Below are positions 11,694-22,404 of a stretch of DNA of 64,000 nt, one piece after another. This stretch comes from Fictibacillus phosphorivorans (lineage in GTDB: Bacteria > Bacillota > Bacilli > Bacillales > Fictibacillaceae): assembly GCF_007673525.1 (NCBI RefSeq), contig NZ_VDZU01000001.1, positions 1 to 64,000 on the forward strand, written 5' to 3'. A model generated the notes under the pieces. The model worked only from the letters and a program-made list of their open reading frames with translations. It had not been told where the DNA came from and made no database searches. The stretch's first letter is position 1; each line of letters starts with the position of its first letter. Both the position numbers and the translations under genes were made by a program.

Positions 11694-11828
11694 ATGAAAC
11701 CTACATTTCAACCAAACAACCGTAAGCGTAAGAAGGTACATGGTTTCCGTGCACGTATGGCTACTAAGAACGGTCGTAAAGTTCTAGCTCGCCGTCGTCA
11801 AAAGGGAAGAAAAGTGTTATCCGCATAG
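11694..11828 (+). CDS. rpmH: 50S ribosomal protein L34
   Basis: This 44-residue, strongly basic protein ([20 protein letters not shown]...) is ribosomal protein L34 of the large subunit. GGGAGGTG lies about 9 bases before the ATG. It is the first gene rightward of the origin and is followed by its own terminator before rnpA, as is common in Bacilli. Confidence 0.98.
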   Translation: MKPTFQPNNRKRKKVHGFRARMATKNGRKVLARRRQKGRKVLSA

Positions 11829-11854
11829 GCCACTGACATCAGTGGTCTTTTTTT
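11828..11854 (+). terminator. rpmH terminator
   Basis: The stem CCACTG...CAGTGG with a tiny loop is followed by TCTTTTTTT, directly after the rpmH stop. Partial read-through could supply rnpA. Confidence 0.85.
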
Positions 11855-12018
11855 ACTTTTATAGAGAGAATTTTGCTCACTCCGAGTCAGTGTTTTCTGT
11901 ACGAGGTCGTTTTTTCAAAGTTAAAGGTTTTATATGAAGAAAACAGGCCGATACTGGGTGATGATCGCAACAAAAAGACTTTGGAATGGGATTGCATAAT
12001 TGATGGAGTGTTAAATGA

Positions 12019-12366
12019 ATGAAGAAAGAACAGCGCATCAAAAAAAATGAGGAATTTCAAGAAGTCTTCAAAAAAGGAAAATCAACGGCTAATCGCCAAT
12101 TTGTAATATACAGTTTAAGAAAAGAAGATCAGCCTATTTTTCGAATCGGTCTTTCTGTCAGCAAAAAAGTTGGAAAAGCCGTTACGAGAAACAGAATTAA
12201 ACGATCGGTTAAAGAAATCTTCCATAAATATAGTGAACAGCTTCTTTCAGGCAGGGATTACGTGGTTATCGCGAGAATACCTACTGCTAACATGGACTTT
12301 CACGAGATGGAAAAAAGTCTGCTTCATGTTTTGAACAGAGCAAACGTATTAAAAAAGAGGGTGTAA
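12019..12366 (+). CDS. rnpA: ribonuclease P protein component
   Basis: This small basic protein binds the RNase P RNA and assists 5' maturation of tRNAs. It has 115 residues against about 116 in B. subtilis. The conserved RNR motif is seen in [15 protein letters not shown], together with an early [16 protein letters not shown] precedes the ATG. It begins the rnpA-yidD-spoIIIJ-jag run. Confidence 0.98.
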   Translation: MKKEQRIKKNEEFQEVFKKGKSTANRQFVIYSLRKEDQPIFRIGLSVSKKVGKAVTRNRIKRSVKEIFHKYSEQLLSGRDYVVIARIPTANMDFHEMEKSLLHVLNRANVLKKRV

Positions 12367-12371
12367 GAAAA

Positions 12372-12599
12372 ATGAGGTCCTTATTTATAGGGATTATTCG
12401 TTTTTACCAGCTATGGATTTCCCCGCTAACACCGCCTTCATGCCGCTTTTATCCGACTTGCTCGCATTACGGTATAGAAGCTTTCAGGCGTCACGGTGTA
12501 TTTAAAGGAATGTGGCTAACTTTTGTCAGAATTTCAAAGTGCCATCCTTTTCATCCCGGAGGCGTTGACCTCGTGCCTGAAAAAAGAGACAATAAATAA
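12372..12599 (+). CDS. yidD: membrane protein insertion efficiency factor YidD
   Basis: A 75-residue DUF37/YidD protein carries the family pattern [20 protein letters not shown] and [13 protein letters not shown], with conserved cysteines. It begins 6 bases after rnpA and precedes the YidC homologue, the classical rnpA-yidD-yidC order. The family is thought to help YidC-dependent membrane insertion. Confidence 0.97.
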   Translation: MRSLFIGIIRFYQLWISPLTPPSCRFYPTCSHYGIEAFRRHGVFKGMWLTFVRISKCHPFHPGGVDLVPEKRDNK

Positions 12600-12636
12600 T
12601 TGAGATAAGATTTATGATTTTAAGGAGGATAAGAGT

Positions 12637-13407
12637 TTGCGTAAGAAAATAGGTTTACTGATTGCCCTTTTCGCACTCATGGCTGTCCTATCAGGATGTG
12701 GAACGATGGATCCCATCACAGAAGACAGAACGGGAATTTGGGACACATATTTTGTATATCCGTTATCATGGTTGATCACATACTTTGCGACCCTAACTGG
12801 TGAAAACTACGGATTAGCGATCATTATCGTAACATTGATCATCCGTACTGCGCTTCTTCCGTTAATGATTAAGCAAACACGCAGTTCTAAAGCGATGCAA
12901 GAAATTCAGCCTGAAATTCAAAAGCTACGTGAAAAGTACAAGTCGAAAGATGCGAACACACAACAGAAATTACAGCAAGAAACGATGGCTTTATTCCAGA
13001 AGAACGGAGTTAATCCGCTTGCTGGTTGTTTACCTTTATTAATTCAAATGCCGATCCTTTTAGGATTTTACCACGCGATTATGCGTACGGGTGAAATCGC
13101 GAACCATAATTTCCTTTGGTTTGATTTAGGAGATCCGGATCCATTTTATATCTTACCGTTAGTAGCCGGTTTAACGACATTCTTACAACAAAAGATCATG
13201 ATGGGCGGAATGGATAATCCAAATCCGCAGATGAAGATGCTTTTATACATCATGCCTGTAATGATCGTTGTATTTGCGATTAATTTCCCAGCTGCACTAT
13301 CTCTATATTGGGTGATCGGTAACATATTCATGATTGGACAGACATATTTCATTACGACCCCAATGAAAAAGAAAGAAAACCAAGTTGATGGGGGAGCTAA
13401 AAAGTGA
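12637..13407 (+). CDS. spoIIIJ: membrane protein insertase YidC/SpoIIIJ
   Basis: This YidC/Oxa1-family insertase is a lipoprotein. A signal peptide ends in the lipobox LSGC with Cys21, followed by about five membrane segments and the 60KD_IMP domain ([40 protein letters not shown]). At 256 residues it is close to B. subtilis SpoIIIJ (261), needed for membrane protein insertion and for sigma-G activity in the forespore. The start is TTG with GGAGG 9 bases upstream. It overlaps jag by 4 bases. Confidence 0.97.
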   Translation: MRKKIGLLIALFALMAVLSGCGTMDPITEDRTGIWDTYFVYPLSWLITYFATLTGENYGLAIIIVTLIIRTALLPLMIKQTRSSKAMQEIQPEIQKLREKYKSKDANTQQKLQQETMALFQKNGVNPLAGCLPLLIQMPILLGFYHAIMRTGEIANHNFLWFDLGDPDPFYILPLVAGLTTFLQQKIMMGGMDNPNPQMKMLLYIMPVMIVVFAINFPAALSLYWVIGNIFMIGQTYFITTPMKKKENQVDGGAKK

Positions 13408-14036
13408 AAAAGGTACAGGTAACAGGGAAAACGGTTGAAGAAGCAGTAGCAGCAGCACTAGAACAACTTCAGACTTCAAAAGATCAAGTAGAGATATCCG
13501 TTCTTGAAGATTCCAAAAAAGGTTTCTTTGGACTTGGCGGGAAGCCAGCAGTTGTTGAAGTAACAGTGAAAGCTGATCCTGTTAAATCCGCGATCGACTA
13601 CCTCGAGGATGTTACATCCAAAATGGGAGTGCCCGTTACCATCACACAGCGACAGGAAAATGATCATCTTGTGCTGGATTTATCCGGTGACAAAATTGCG
13701 ATTTTAATTGGAAAACGTGGACAAACGCTTAATGCGCTACAGCTTTTAACGAATATGGTTGCAAACTCAGATCCTGCAAGCAAGCATGTGAAAATTGTGC
13801 TTGATGCTGAAAACTATCGTACCAGAAGACAGGAATCACTCGAGCGTTTAGCTGAGCATTCTGCCCAAAAGGTGTTTTTCACGAAGAAAAGCTTTGCTTT
13901 TGAGCCGATGCCTGCTAACGAAAGAAAAGTGATTCATTTAGCACTCAAAGAAAACAGAGATGTTGAGACTACGTCTGAAGGGGTTGAACCTTTTCGTAAG
14001 GTTGTAATCCGCCCGACATCCTCAAGCAAAAGATAA
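13404..14036 (+). CDS. jag: RNA-binding protein Jag/KhpB
   Basis: The 210 residues carry the Jag-N domain (1-55, with [12 protein letters not shown]), a KH domain with the loop [12 protein letters not shown], and a C-terminal R3H domain ([13 protein letters not shown]). The GTG start overlaps the spoIIIJ stop (GTGA), indicating translational coupling. The family binds RNA together with KhpA and is linked to cell-wall synthesis and division in Gram-positives. Confidence 0.97.
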   Translation: MKKVQVTGKTVEEAVAAALEQLQTSKDQVEISVLEDSKKGFFGLGGKPAVVEVTVKADPVKSAIDYLEDVTSKMGVPVTITQRQENDHLVLDLSGDKIAILIGKRGQTLNALQLLTNMVANSDPASKHVKIVLDAENYRTRRQESLERLAEHSAQKVFFTKKSFAFEPMPANERKVIHLALKENRDVETTSEGVEPFRKVVIRPTSSSKR

Positions 14037-14071
14037 AAAAGCTTCAGAGGTTTATCCTCTGAAGCTTTTTG
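14037..14071 (+). terminator. jag terminator
   Basis: AAGCTTCAGAGG, loop tttat, CCTCTGAAGCTTTTT, beginning at the jag stop. Confidence 0.92.
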
Positions 14072-14165
14072 TTTGCATTCATCAAATTATGATAAGCACC
14101 GTATTTTAGTTGGTCATGGGAGCACATTTAAGGTTGTTTTTTAGCTTGATTTCAGCCTCGTTTTC

Positions 14166-14194
14166 TTTACTGTGAGCACTTTATGCGATACACT
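14166..14194 (+). promoter_or_regulatory. candidate mnmE promoter
   Basis: TTTACT, 17 bases, TACACT, about 120 bases before mnmE and downstream of the jag terminator. The rest of 14072-14316 shows nothing else recognisable. Confidence 0.45.
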
Positions 14195-14316
14195 ATTTTT
14201 TATTGTGGATATTTATGTCCATTTTTACTAGAACCTTATCGCAGTACGTATTTAAGGCCATACTAAAGGTAATTTATATAGAGCGTAAGAAAGAGGAAAG
14301 CCGAGGTGAAACAACA

Positions 14317-15693
14317 ATGGAATTTGACACGATTACAGCGATCTCCACTCCTATGGGAGAAGGAGCGATCGCGATTGTCCGTTTGAGCGGACCTGACGCA
14401 GTTGCCATTGCAGATAAAGTATACAGTGGGACAAAACGTCTCGCTGAAGTTGATACACACACGATTCATTACGGAAAATTGATCGATCCGAAACTCGATC
14501 AAGCGGTAGAAGAAGTAATGATCAGCGTGATGCGTGCACCGCGTACGTTCACGCGGGAAGATGTTGTTGAGATCAACTGTCATGGAGGGTTAGTTTCTGT
14601 AAATAGAGTCCTTCAATTGATTCTTCAGCAGGGAGCGCGCTTAGCGGAACCAGGAGAATTTACGAAGCGAGCATTCTTAAACGGCAGGATCGATCTTTCT
14701 CAAGCTGAAGCCGTAATGGATTTGATCCGAGCGAAGACAGACCGTGCGATGAACGTTGCCCTCAACCAGATGGAAGGCCGTTTATCATCACTCGTTATGC
14801 GTCTTAGACAAACTTTACTAGAAACGATCGCACATGTAGAAGTGAACATCGATTATCCAGAGTATGACGCAGAAGAGATGACTCATTCTCTGTTGAATAA
14901 CAACCTTCTCACTGTAAAAAAAGAAGTAGAATCAATTTTACAAACCGCAAGCCAAGGTAAGATCCTTCGCGAAGGATTGTCTACGGCGATCATCGGAAGA
15001 CCGAATGTAGGGAAGTCATCACTCATGAATGCACTCGTTCATGAGAATAAAGCGATCGTTACAGATATAGCCGGAACGACGCGTGACGTTATCGAGGAGT
15101 ACGTGAACGTTAGAGGCGTGCCGTTACGATTAGTTGATACAGCAGGAATTCGTGAGACTGAAGATATCGTGGAAAAGATCGGTGTTGAGAAATCACGTAA
15201 AGTATTAAAAGAAGCAGATCTCATTCTGCTTGTTATTAACGGGAATGAAGTGCTCTCACATGAAGATGAGAACTTGTTCCGTGCAGCTGCAGGACTCGAT
15301 AAGATCGTTATAATTAATAAGACAGATCTTGAAATGAAAGTAGACTTGAACCGAATCAAGGAACTTGCAGAGAATTCACCTGTGATCTCAACCTCTTTAG
15401 TAAAAGAAGAGGGAATAGATGAACTAGAACAAGCAATCGCAAACCTGTTCTTTGCAGGCGGAATTGAAGCGCAAGACTTAACATACGTATCCAACTCTAG
15501 GCACATCGCACTTCTGCAGCAGACGATTCATCATATCGATGAAGCACTCGGTGGTATTGAAGCGGATCTACCTATAGATATGGTACAGATCGATATTACA
15601 AGAGCTTGGGAGATACTCGGAGAAATCGTAGGAGACACGGTTTCAGAGAGTCTGATCGACCAATTGTTCTCTCAATTTTGTTTAGGAAAATAA
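14317..15693 (+). CDS. mnmE: tRNA modification GTPase MnmE
   Basis: With MnmG, MnmE installs the (carboxymethyl)aminomethyl group on wobble U34 of certain tRNAs. The 459 residues equal the B. subtilis length. They show an N-terminal tetrahydrofolate-binding domain, a G domain with GRPNVGKSS (about 227-235), [13 protein letters not shown] and NKTD, and a C-terminal FCLGK whose Cys is the conserved catalytic residue (usually FCIGK). The ATG used has GAGGTGAA before it; an in-frame extension back to 14203 has no such signal. Confidence 0.98.
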   Translation: MEFDTITAISTPMGEGAIAIVRLSGPDAVAIADKVYSGTKRLAEVDTHTIHYGKLIDPKLDQAVEEVMISVMRAPRTFTREDVVEINCHGGLVSVNRVLQLILQQGARLAEPGEFTKRAFLNGRIDLSQAEAVMDLIRAKTDRAMNVALNQMEGRLSSLVMRLRQTLLETIAHVEVNIDYPEYDAEEMTHSLLNNNLLTVKKEVESILQTASQGKILREGLSTAIIGRPNVGKSSLMNALVHENKAIVTDIAGTTRDVIEEYVNVRGVPLRLVDTAGIRETEDIVEKIGVEKSRKVLKEADLILLVINGNEVLSHEDENLFRAAAGLDKIVIINKTDLEMKVDLNRIKELAENSPVISTSLVKEEGIDELEQAIANLFFAGGIEAQDLTYVSNSRHIALLQQTIHHIDEALGGIEADLPIDMVQIDITRAWEILGEIVGDTVSESLIDQLFSQFCLGK

Positions 15694-15711
15694 AAAAAGG
15701 AGGAAAAAACG

Positions 15712-17598
15712 ATGGGATATAAAGCAGATACGTTTGATGTGATCGTAGTCGGTGCTGGACATGCCGGTGTTGAATCGGCACTTGCTTCTGCACGTATGGG
15801 CGCTAAAACATTATGTTTAACACTGAACCTAGATACAGTTGCCTATATGCCGTGTAATCCGTCAGTAGGTGGACCGGCTAAAGGGATTGTCGTTCGTGAA
15901 GTCGATGCACTTGGCGGAGAGATGGCACGCAACATCGACAAGACACATATTCAAATGCGTATGCTAAACACAGGAAAAGGTCCAGCGGTACGCGCGCTGC
16001 GCGCGCAAGCGGATAAATACCTGTATCAGCATGAAATGAAAAAAACGATGGAAAACACAGAAAACCTTACGTTGCGTCAAGGGATGGTAGAGCGTCTGAT
16101 CATCGAAGACGGTGAATGTAGAGGGGTTATTACAAAAACAGGAGCTGAGTACGCGGCAAAAGCGGTCGTACTTACTACAGGAACGTACTTAAGAGGGAAG
16201 ATCATCATCGGAGAGCTTGCTTATGAGAGCGGCCCGAACAACATGGCTCCTTCTATCAACTTGTCATATCATCTGCAAGAGTTAGGCTTTGATATGGTAC
16301 GTTTCAAGACAGGTACACCACCGCGTGTTAACAGCAAGACGATTGATTATTCAAAAACAGAAATTCAGCCTGGTGACGATGTGCCTCGTGCTTTCTCTTA
16401 TGAAACAACCGAGTACATCACAGATCAGCTTCCTTGCTGGCTAACGTATACTGGTGAAGAAACGCATCAGTTGATCAACGGAAACCTTCATCGTTCACCG
16501 ATGTATTCAGGCATGATCGAAGGTACTGGACCGAGATATTGTCCATCGATCGAGGATAAGATCGTACGATTCAATGATAAGCCAAGACATCAGATTTTCT
16601 TAGAGCCTGAAGGACGCAACACAGAAGAAGTATACGTTCAAGGTCTTTCTACGAGTCTTCCGGAAGATGTACAGAAACGAATTTTAGCAACGATTCCTGG
16701 TCTTGAAAAAGCAGAGCTGATGCGTGCAGGATATGCGATCGAGTATGATGCGATCGTGCCTACACAACTTTGGCCATCTCTTGAGACAAAGCGTGTGAAC
16801 GGTCTATTTACAGCAGGACAGCTGAACGGTACGAGCGGATATGAAGAAGCAGCGGGGCAAGGACTCATGGCGGGAATCAACGCAGCGTTAAAAGTTCAAG
16901 ATAAAGAGCCTCTTGTGCTTGATCGTTCAGAAGCGTACATCGGAGTTTTGATCGACGACTTGATCACAAAAGGAACGAACGAACCGTATCGCCTTCTAAC
17001 ATCGCGTGCAGAGTACCGTTTATTGTTAAGACATGATAACGCAGATCTGCGCTTAACGAAAAAAGGTCATGAAATCGGACTGATACCAGAAGATCGTTAC
17101 GAACGCTTTGAAGAGAAGAAAGCATTAATTGCGCAGGAAATAGATCGACTTGAGCATGTTTCGATCAAACCGAGTGAAATCGTCCAGCAAGTTCTTGCAG
17201 AGTCACAATCGACTCCATTAAAAGAACCAATGTCAGCAGCTAGCTTGTTAAAGCGTCCTGAGATCACTTATCCGGTCATTCATAAACTGGTACCAGCTGA
17301 AACAGCATTGCCAGAGACAGTGATGGAGCAGGTTGAGATTCAGGTAAAATATGCGGGATATATCGATAAGCAGCTCGCACAAGTTGAAAAGATGCGTAAG
17401 ATGGAAAACAAAAAGCTTCCGGTAGATCTTGATTACATGGCAATCAATGGACTAGCGACAGAAGCAAAACAAAAACTTCACGAAGTTCGGCCTCTTTCTG
17501 TCGGGCAGGCATCACGTGTATCAGGGGTAAACCCAGCAGATATCTCGATTCTGTTGATCTATCTCGAACAAGGTAAACTGGCGAAAATCGCCCGTTGA
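15712..17598 (+). CDS. mnmG: tRNA uridine-5-carboxymethylaminomethyl synthesis enzyme MnmG
   Basis: This is the FAD-dependent partner of MnmE, 628 residues as in B. subtilis. The FAD-binding GAGHAG motif lies at about residues 14-19, followed by [12 protein letters not shown] and the GTYLRG segment. The C-terminal helical domain, which binds MnmE and tRNA, ends [25 protein letters not shown] precedes the ATG, 18 bases after mnmE. It abuts rsmG closely. Confidence 0.99.
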   Translation: MGYKADTFDVIVVGAGHAGVESALASARMGAKTLCLTLNLDTVAYMPCNPSVGGPAKGIVVREVDALGGEMARNIDKTHIQMRMLNTGKGPAVRALRAQADKYLYQHEMKKTMENTENLTLRQGMVERLIIEDGECRGVITKTGAEYAAKAVVLTTGTYLRGKIIIGELAYESGPNNMAPSINLSYHLQELGFDMVRFKTGTPPRVNSKTIDYSKTEIQPGDDVPRAFSYETTEYITDQLPCWLTYTGEETHQLINGNLHRSPMYSGMIEGTGPRYCPSIEDKIVRFNDKPRHQIFLEPEGRNTEEVYVQGLSTSLPEDVQKRILATIPGLEKAELMRAGYAIEYDAIVPTQLWPSLETKRVNGLFTAGQLNGTSGYEEAAGQGLMAGINAALKVQDKEPLVLDRSEAYIGVLIDDLITKGTNEPYRLLTSRAEYRLLLRHDNADLRLTKKGHEIGLIPEDRYERFEEKKALIAQEIDRLEHVSIKPSEIVQQVLAESQSTPLKEPMSAASLLKRPEITYPVIHKLVPAETALPETVMEQVEIQVKYAGYIDKQLAQVEKMRKMENKKLPVDLDYMAINGLATEAKQKLHEVRPLSVGQASRVSGVNPADISILLIYLEQGKLAKIAR

Positions 17599-17615
17599 GG
17601 GGGAACGTGAAAATT

Positions 17616-18332
17616 ATGAATATCGATTTGTTTCAAACTTCCTTAAAAGAAAAGGGAGTCGAATTATCTGAAAAGCAACTTTCACAGTTTGAAACGTATT
17701 ATAACCTGCTCGTTGAGTGGAACGAAAAAATGAATCTTACAGCGATCACAGAAAAAGAAGAAGTGTATTTGAAACACTTTTATGATTCTGTGACAGCAGG
17801 TTTTTATTTTGATTTTAATCAAGACATCACGGTGTGCGATGTTGGAGCTGGAGCGGGATTTCCAGCTATACCACTGAAGATCGCGTTTCCAGAAATCAAA
17901 CTAACGGTGGTTGATTCCCTAAATAAACGCATTGGATTTTTGCAGCACGTAGTAGATGAACTTGGTTTACAAGAAGTGTCTCTTTATCATGATCGTGCAG
18001 AAACATTTGCTCACCGTCCGGAATTTAGACAGACGTTCGACCTTGTGACGGCTCGTGCGGTTGCTAGACTATCTGTACTATCTGAACTCTGCTTACCACT
18101 CGTAAAAATTGGTGGACACTTCTTAGGTATGAAAGGTGCTAACCTTCCTGAGGAAGTGAGAGACGGAGAAAAAGCAGTCAAACTTTTAGGCGGTAAAATA
18201 AAAGATATTCATTCGTTCGTATTACCGATCGAAGAGAGCGAACGTAATATCATTGTTATTGATAAAGTAAAAGAAACACCAAAGAAATTTCCGCGTAAAC
18301 CAGGAACGCCAAATAAATCTCCTATTTCGTAA
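17616..18332 (+). CDS. rsmG: 16S rRNA (guanine-N7) methyltransferase RsmG
   Basis: RsmG methylates G527 (E. coli numbering) of 16S rRNA using SAM. The SAM-binding loop is [15 protein letters not shown], and the rest matches GidB, ending [14 protein letters not shown] chose the ATG giving MNIDLF, 238 residues, as in other Bacilli. A GTG three codons upstream (17607) is possible, and the ribosome-binding site GAGGGGG overlaps the mnmG stop. Confidence 0.97.
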   Translation: MNIDLFQTSLKEKGVELSEKQLSQFETYYNLLVEWNEKMNLTAITEKEEVYLKHFYDSVTAGFYFDFNQDITVCDVGAGAGFPAIPLKIAFPEIKLTVVDSLNKRIGFLQHVVDELGLQEVSLYHDRAETFAHRPEFRQTFDLVTARAVARLSVLSELCLPLVKIGGHFLGMKGANLPEEVRDGEKAVKLLGGKIKDIHSFVLPIEESERNIIVIDKVKETPKKFPRKPGTPNKSPIS

Positions 18333-18338
18333 TCTTAG

Positions 18339-18363
18339 GCTGTGTTTCTATGTGAAACACAGC
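18339..18363 (+). terminator. hairpin after rsmG
   Basis: GCTGTGTTTC, loop tatgt, GAAACACAGC forms a strong stem, but it is followed by TGTTACATAAA rather than a T-run. It could be a weak terminator or an RNA-stabilising hairpin. Confidence 0.5.
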
Positions 18364-18459
18364 TGTTACATAAAAGAAAGATTTTTACAGACTTGCAGGA
18401 TTATTGAACTAGAGAGAAGAATTAGTTAACAGGCAGATTACAAAAGGTGGTGTATTCGC

Positions 18460-19323
18460 ATGAAGCATCCTTTTTCACGTTTATTCGGCATCGGCGAAAA
18501 GAGCCAGCAAACCTTAGATCCAGAACCAGCTGAAAAAAACGACAACGAAGAAGTACTTCAACTTCCGGTTCAAAGAATCATACCTAACCGGTTTCAGCCT
18601 CGTACGGTTTTTATAGATGAACGAATCGAAGAGTTATCACAGACGATTGAAGCTCACGGAATCATTCAGCCCATCGTTGTTCGAGGTATAGGCGACGACA
18701 AATACGAGCTGATCGCGGGCGAACGTAGGTGGCGTGCTGTCCAAAAGCTTGGGTGGGAAAAGATTCCTGCGATCATTAAAGAGATGGACGACTCGCAAAC
18801 GGCTTCTGTTGCACTTATTGAGAACCTTCAGCGAGAAGAGTTAACAGCTATTGAAGAAGCGATGGCATATGCTAAGCTTTTAGAATTGCACGGACTTACA
18901 CAAGAAGGCCTTGCTCAAAAATTAGGAAAAGGTCAGTCTACGATAGCGAACAAGCTGCGTCTGTTAAAGCTTCCGCAGTCTATTCAAGATGCCCTTTTGC
19001 AGAAAAAAGTGACAGAACGTCATGCTCGTGCATTGATCGTTTTGAAATCTCCTGAAAAGATGGAGGCCGTTCTTCAAGAGATCATTGAAAAACAATTGAA
19101 TGTAAAGCAAACTGAAGAACGTGTAAAACGAATGATCGAATCTGAGACAGCGGAAAAGAAACCTCAGTCACGCCGTAAATCGTATAGCAAGGATATGCGA
19201 CTAGCGATCAATACGGTAAGACAATCGGTTGACATGGTCGTGCAAAGCGGACTATCTATCGATACAGAAGAAGAAGAGCATGAAGAGTTCTATCAGTTCA
19301 CGATTCGCATACCTAAGAAATAA
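18460..19323 (+). CDS. noc: nucleoid occlusion protein Noc
   Basis: Noc is a ParB paralogue that binds DNA away from the terminus, and it stops FtsZ rings forming over the nucleoid. The 287 residues begin with the amphipathic membrane-targeting helix [15 protein letters not shown] ParB/CTP-binding domain follows ([28 protein letters not shown]), then a helix-turn-helix ([19 protein letters not shown]) and a dimerisation tail. It lies between rsmG and soj-spo0J as in B. subtilis. Confidence 0.97.
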   Translation: MKHPFSRLFGIGEKSQQTLDPEPAEKNDNEEVLQLPVQRIIPNRFQPRTVFIDERIEELSQTIEAHGIIQPIVVRGIGDDKYELIAGERRWRAVQKLGWEKIPAIIKEMDDSQTASVALIENLQREELTAIEEAMAYAKLLELHGLTQEGLAQKLGKGQSTIANKLRLLKLPQSIQDALLQKKVTERHARALIVLKSPEKMEAVLQEIIEKQLNVKQTEERVKRMIESETAEKKPQSRRKSYSKDMRLAINTVRQSVDMVVQSGLSIDTEEEEHEEFYQFTIRIPKK

Positions 19324-19328
19324 AGAGA

Positions 19329-19365
19329 AGGCCATCAGCTTGAATGGGAGCTGGTGGTTTTTTTG
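19329..19365 (+). terminator. noc terminator
   Basis: CCATCAGCT, loop tgaatggg, AGCTGGTGG followed by seven T, just after the noc stop. Confidence 0.85.
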
Positions 19366-19408
19366 TTGTTTTGATGGTGCTGGGGGCTGGCTGAAATGGA
19401 TTGGGTGT

Positions 19409-19558
19409 GGGGTATCTGGCAAACAGCATTTGTCGATTATTGTAGACTCGCGGATAAACGCCATAGTTTCGCGGGATTATTGCCAAAACTCGCGGAATTA
19501 AATCGGAAATTTCCTGAATTGATGCTAGAATTTTAGGGATTCTTAGGCGGAATACCCC
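19409..19558. repeat. 21-bp pentamer element, copy A
   Basis: This 150-bp element is bounded by GGGGTAT (19409-19415) and ATACCCC (19552-19558). After a lead containing TGTCGATTATTG come five units of exactly 21 bp (19446-19550), most starting ACTCGCGG or a variant and containing GGATTAA-like words. It fills the gap between noc and soj. The remaining 19559-19772 shows no other clear element. Confidence 0.82.
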
Positions 19559-19772
19559 TCTCCGTATAGTTAATAATCTACTTCTGAACTCTAAAATGCT
19601 ACTTCTTCAACTCTTTCCCCCTTAAATTCCTGCAGAAGACAGATATTAGAATCAATAAGATAAAAAACCCAACAAAATAAATCCTTCTTTTTCTATAATT
19701 CCGTACGTCATTTTATTTTCTTCATGATAGAATAATAGATAATGAATGTTTTTAAGTGAGGTAGGTGACAAC

Positions 19773-20546
19773 GTGGCCAAGACCATTGCAGTAGCCAACC
19801 AGAAAGGCGGAGTCGGGAAAACGACTACGTCGGTCAACCTTGGTGCATGCTTAGCATATTTCGGTAAAAAAGTATTGCTCGTAGACATAGATCCTCAAGG
19901 GAACGCAACAAGTGGAGTGGGTGTAGATAAAGGGGATATCGACCAATGTATCTACAACGTTCTCGTCGAGGATGTAGAAGTAAAAGATGTGATCGTCGAG
20001 ACCATCTGTGAAGGTTTACATATCCTCCCGTCGACGATACAGCTTGCTGGAGCTGAGATCGAACTCGTACCAACGATCTCTCGAGAAGTTCGGTTAAAAA
20101 GATCGTTAGAAAAGGTAAGTTCCAATTATGATTTTATTATTATTGATTGTCCGCCATCATTAGGGCTGCTTACCATCAACTCGTTAACAGCTTCTGACTC
20201 AGTCATCATACCTGTTCAGTGTGAGTATTACGCGCTAGAGGGTTTAAGTCAGCTTTTAAACACAGTACGACTTGTACAAAAGCATTTAAATACTGATCTG
20301 ATGATTGACGGTGTGCTGCTTACCATGCTGGATGCACGTACAAACTTAGGTATTCAAGTCATTGAAGAAGTAAAAAAATATTTTCAAGATAAAGTGTATG
20401 AAACCATCATACCAAGAAACGTTAGACTATCTGAAGCGCCGAGTCACGGGAAACCGATCATCATCTATGATCCAAAATCCCGAGGTGCTGATGTTTATTT
20501 AGATTTTGCGAAGGAAGTGATCGGCATTGGTGAAAGGGTTAGGTAA
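19773..20546 (+). CDS. soj: chromosome partitioning ATPase Soj (ParA)
   Basis: A ParA-type Walker ATPase that with Spo0J controls origin segregation and DnaA activity. The deviant Walker A KGGVGKTTT lies near the N-terminus, then DIDPQGNATSG and Walker B IIIDCPPSLGL. The GTG start giving M-AKTIAVANQ has GAGGTAGGTGA in front; an upstream in-frame start at 19746 adds nine unlikely residues. It overlaps spo0J by 20 bases. Confidence 0.97.
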   Translation: MAKTIAVANQKGGVGKTTTSVNLGACLAYFGKKVLLVDIDPQGNATSGVGVDKGDIDQCIYNVLVEDVEVKDVIVETICEGLHILPSTIQLAGAEIELVPTISREVRLKRSLEKVSSNYDFIIIDCPPSLGLLTINSLTASDSVIIPVQCEYYALEGLSQLLNTVRLVQKHLNTDLMIDGVLLTMLDARTNLGIQVIEEVKKYFQDKVYETIIPRNVRLSEAPSHGKPIIIYDPKSRGADVYLDFAKEVIGIGERVR

Positions 20547-21369
20547 AGGGCTACATGCCTTCTTTCCTCCAACAGAAGCAGGGGAAGAAGAGCAGATTAA
20601 AGAAGTCAGTATATCAGAGCTAAGGCCAAATCCGTATCAGCCCCGAAAAGTGTTTGACCAAAAAGCCATTGAAGAACTAAAAGAATCCATTATTGAACAT
20701 GGCATTCTTCAACCCATTGTTGTCCGAAAAAGTATTAAAGGGTTTGAAATCGTTCTAGGAGAAAGACGGTTCCGTGCGGCTTCAGAAGCGGGATTGAAAG
20801 TCATCCCTGTAATCGTAAAAGATTATGACGAACAAAAAATGATGGAAGTTGCTCTTATTGAGAACTTGCAGCGTGAAGATCTCAATCCTGTTGAAGAGGC
20901 TCAAGCGTATCAGAAGCTGATGGAACACTTAAAACTGACGCAAGAAGAGTTAGCCACTCGTGTTGGAAAGAGTCGTCCTCACATCGCAAACCACATTCGT
21001 TTGCTTCAGCTTCCAAAACCTGTTATTGAACTCTTATCTAACGGGCAAATATCAATGGGACATGGACGAGCATTGCTGGGTCTTAAGAAAAAGACGAAGA
21101 TGCAGCTTGTTGTGGACCGGGTAATGAATGAAAACTTAAACGTGAGACAGCTTGAGAAGTTGATCTCTGATATTAATATGAATGTTTCACGTGAAACAAA
21201 GAAAAAAACAATCCCAGCGAACGTTTTCTTCCAAGAAAAAGAATCATCTTTACGCGATCGTTTTGGTACTTCAGTTTCGATTAAGAAATCAAAACGAAAA
21301 GGAAAGATTGAGATTGAATTCTTTTCACAAGATGACCTGGAACGCATTTTAGAACTGTTAGAAAAGTAA
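20527..21369 (+). CDS. spo0J: chromosome partitioning protein Spo0J (ParB)
   Basis: This CTP-dependent DNA clamp loads at parS and recruits condensin. The 280 residues show the N-terminal KGLGKGL box that stimulates Soj, the CTP-binding motif GERRFRAA, ENLQREDLNPVEEA and the helix-turn-helix GKSRPHIANHIRLLQLP. An exact parS site is embedded in the 3' part of the gene (21183-21198), as in B. subtilis. The start is TTG (20527), or the GTG immediately after it. Confidence 0.97.
   Translation: MVKGLGKGLHAFFPPTEAGEEEQIKEVSISELRPNPYQPRKVFDQKAIEELKESIIEHGILQPIVVRKSIKGFEIVLGERRFRAASEAGLKVIPVIVKDYDEQKMMEVALIENLQREDLNPVEEAQAYQKLMEHLKLTQEELATRVGKSRPHIANHIRLLQLPKPVIELLSNGQISMGHGRALLGLKKKTKMQLVVDRVMNENLNVRQLEKLISDINMNVSRETKKKTIPANVFFQEKESSLRDRFGTSVSIKKSKRKGKIEIEFFSQDDLERILELLEK
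21183..21198. promoter_or_regulatory. parS site inside spo0J
   Basis: A perfect 16-bp palindrome TGTTTCACGTGAAACA, the consensus Spo0J binding and loading site. Confidence 0.97.
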
Positions 21370-21372
21370 GCA

Positions 21373-21403
21373 GAAAACCATCGCTAAGGTGGTTTTCTTT
21401 TTT
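21373..21403 (+). terminator. spo0J terminator
   Basis: GAAAACCATC, loop gctaa, GGTGGTTTTC followed by six T. Confidence 0.92.
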
Positions 21404-21468
21404 ACTATTTCTAAAAGAGTTTTGCTTAACAGTTTCTAGATTTGTGTTTTGAAATGCACCATTGTCAA

Positions 21469-21530
21469 GTTGATCGGAGTGCAAGATGCGAGACTCCTGC
21501 GGGAAGGGAGCGTCTGGAACGGAGATCAAC
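21469..21530 (-). repeat. intergenic repeat family 1, copy 3 (62-bp remnant)
   Basis: Only the outer parts of the family remain: GTTGATCGGAGTGCAAGATG, GAGACTCCTGCGGG, and the far end GGAGATCAAC. The whole centre is deleted. It lies between spo0J and the DUF554 gene. Confidence 0.82.
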
Positions 21531-21626
21531 CACTTTTAAAGCTAAAGTATAAACGAAAGTAAGCATCTTGAATCTAGCTCATTAAATGGTTAGTGAAGAC
21601 CTACTTAGATAGGAGAGCATAAAAAA

Positions 21627-22361
21627 ATGTCACTGTTAGGTACGATAGTTAACGGTATTGCAATTATTGCAGGAAGCTTTTTAGGATTATTTTGGACGAA
21701 TATCTCTGATCGGTATAAAGATACGATCTTACAAGCGATGGCATTAGCTGTTACGATCTTGGGAATCGGAATGGGTCTGAAGAGCGAGCAGTTCTTAATC
21801 GTAATCGCTAGCTTGGCGATCGGCGGTGCTCTTGGTGAGTGGTGGAATCTTGAAGAGAGATTGAACGCGATCGGAAAGTGGCTCGAGACGAAGGTCGGAA
21901 AACAAGATAAGGGATCGGTTGCTACCGGCTTTGTAACGGCTACGCTTGTGTTTGTTGTAGGAGCGATGTCGATCGTGGGTGCTCTTGATAGCGGTCTTAG
22001 ACAACAGCATGATGTTCTGTATACAAAAGCGTTGATCGATGGATTCTGTGCGATCCTGTTTACTTCAACACTCGGCATCGGTGTCATGTTCTCTGCTATA
22101 CCTGTCGTTTTATATCAAGGAATAATCGCATTAATGGCCACACAGATCGACCGTTTCGTATCTCAAGAATTAATGGATGCTCTAATCGTCGAGATCACAG
22201 GAACGGGTGGAATCATGATTGTCGCGATCGGACTTAGTTTACTTGGAATAGCTAAGATTCGTGTTGCAAACCTTCTCCCAGGTTTACTCGTCGCAACGAT
22301 TTTAGTTTTTATCGTTGAAAAATGGGAGAGTATTTTAGCGTTTTCTCAAGGATTGATGTAA
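21627..22361 (+). CDS. DUF554 family integral membrane protein
   Basis: A 244-residue, very hydrophobic protein with six or seven predicted membrane segments and Gly-rich stretches (GGALGEWWNLEERL, GAMSIVGALDSGLRQQHDVLYTKALIDGF). This pattern is typical of DUF554 (B. subtilis YdfK). No enzymatic motif is visible and no function is established for the family. AGGAG lies before the ATG. It is a single gene convergent with yyaC. Confidence 0.85.
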   Translation: MSLLGTIVNGIAIIAGSFLGLFWTNISDRYKDTILQAMALAVTILGIGMGLKSEQFLIVIASLAIGGALGEWWNLEERLNAIGKWLETKVGKQDKGSVATGFVTATLVFVVGAMSIVGALDSGLRQQHDVLYTKALIDGFCAILFTSTLGIGVMFSAIPVVLYQGIIALMATQIDRFVSQELMDALIVEITGTGGIMIVAIGLSLLGIAKIRVANLLPGLLVATILVFIVEKWESILAFSQGLM

Positions 22362-22363
22362 AC

Positions 22364-22403
22364 AAAAAAAGCCGCTTCTATTCTAATATTAGAAGCGGCT
22401 TTT
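22364..22403. terminator. bidirectional terminator between the DUF554 gene and yyaC
   Basis: AAAAAAAGCCGCTTCTA...TAGAAGCGGCTTTTGC serves both convergent genes. Confidence 0.93.
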
Positions 22404-22404
22404 G

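Noticed and set aside
15039..15506. A 155-codon antisense frame within mnmE
   Set aside because: It is a shadow of the mnmE reading frame with low-complexity Ser-rich translation and no start signal.
18341..18361. A third parS-like palindrome (TGTTTC-TAT-GTGAAACA)
   Set aside because: The half-sites are separated by an extra base compared with TGTTTCACGTGAAACA and the central CACGTG is lost. It is better explained as part of the hairpin after rsmG.
19446..19550. The 21-bp unit array as a CRISPR array
   Set aside because: Units are contiguous, degenerate and only 21 bp with no spacers, and no cas gene is present in the window.
21605..22087. A 160-codon antisense frame across the DUF554 gene
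   Set aside because: A shadow of the real membrane protein gene; its start and composition are not credible.
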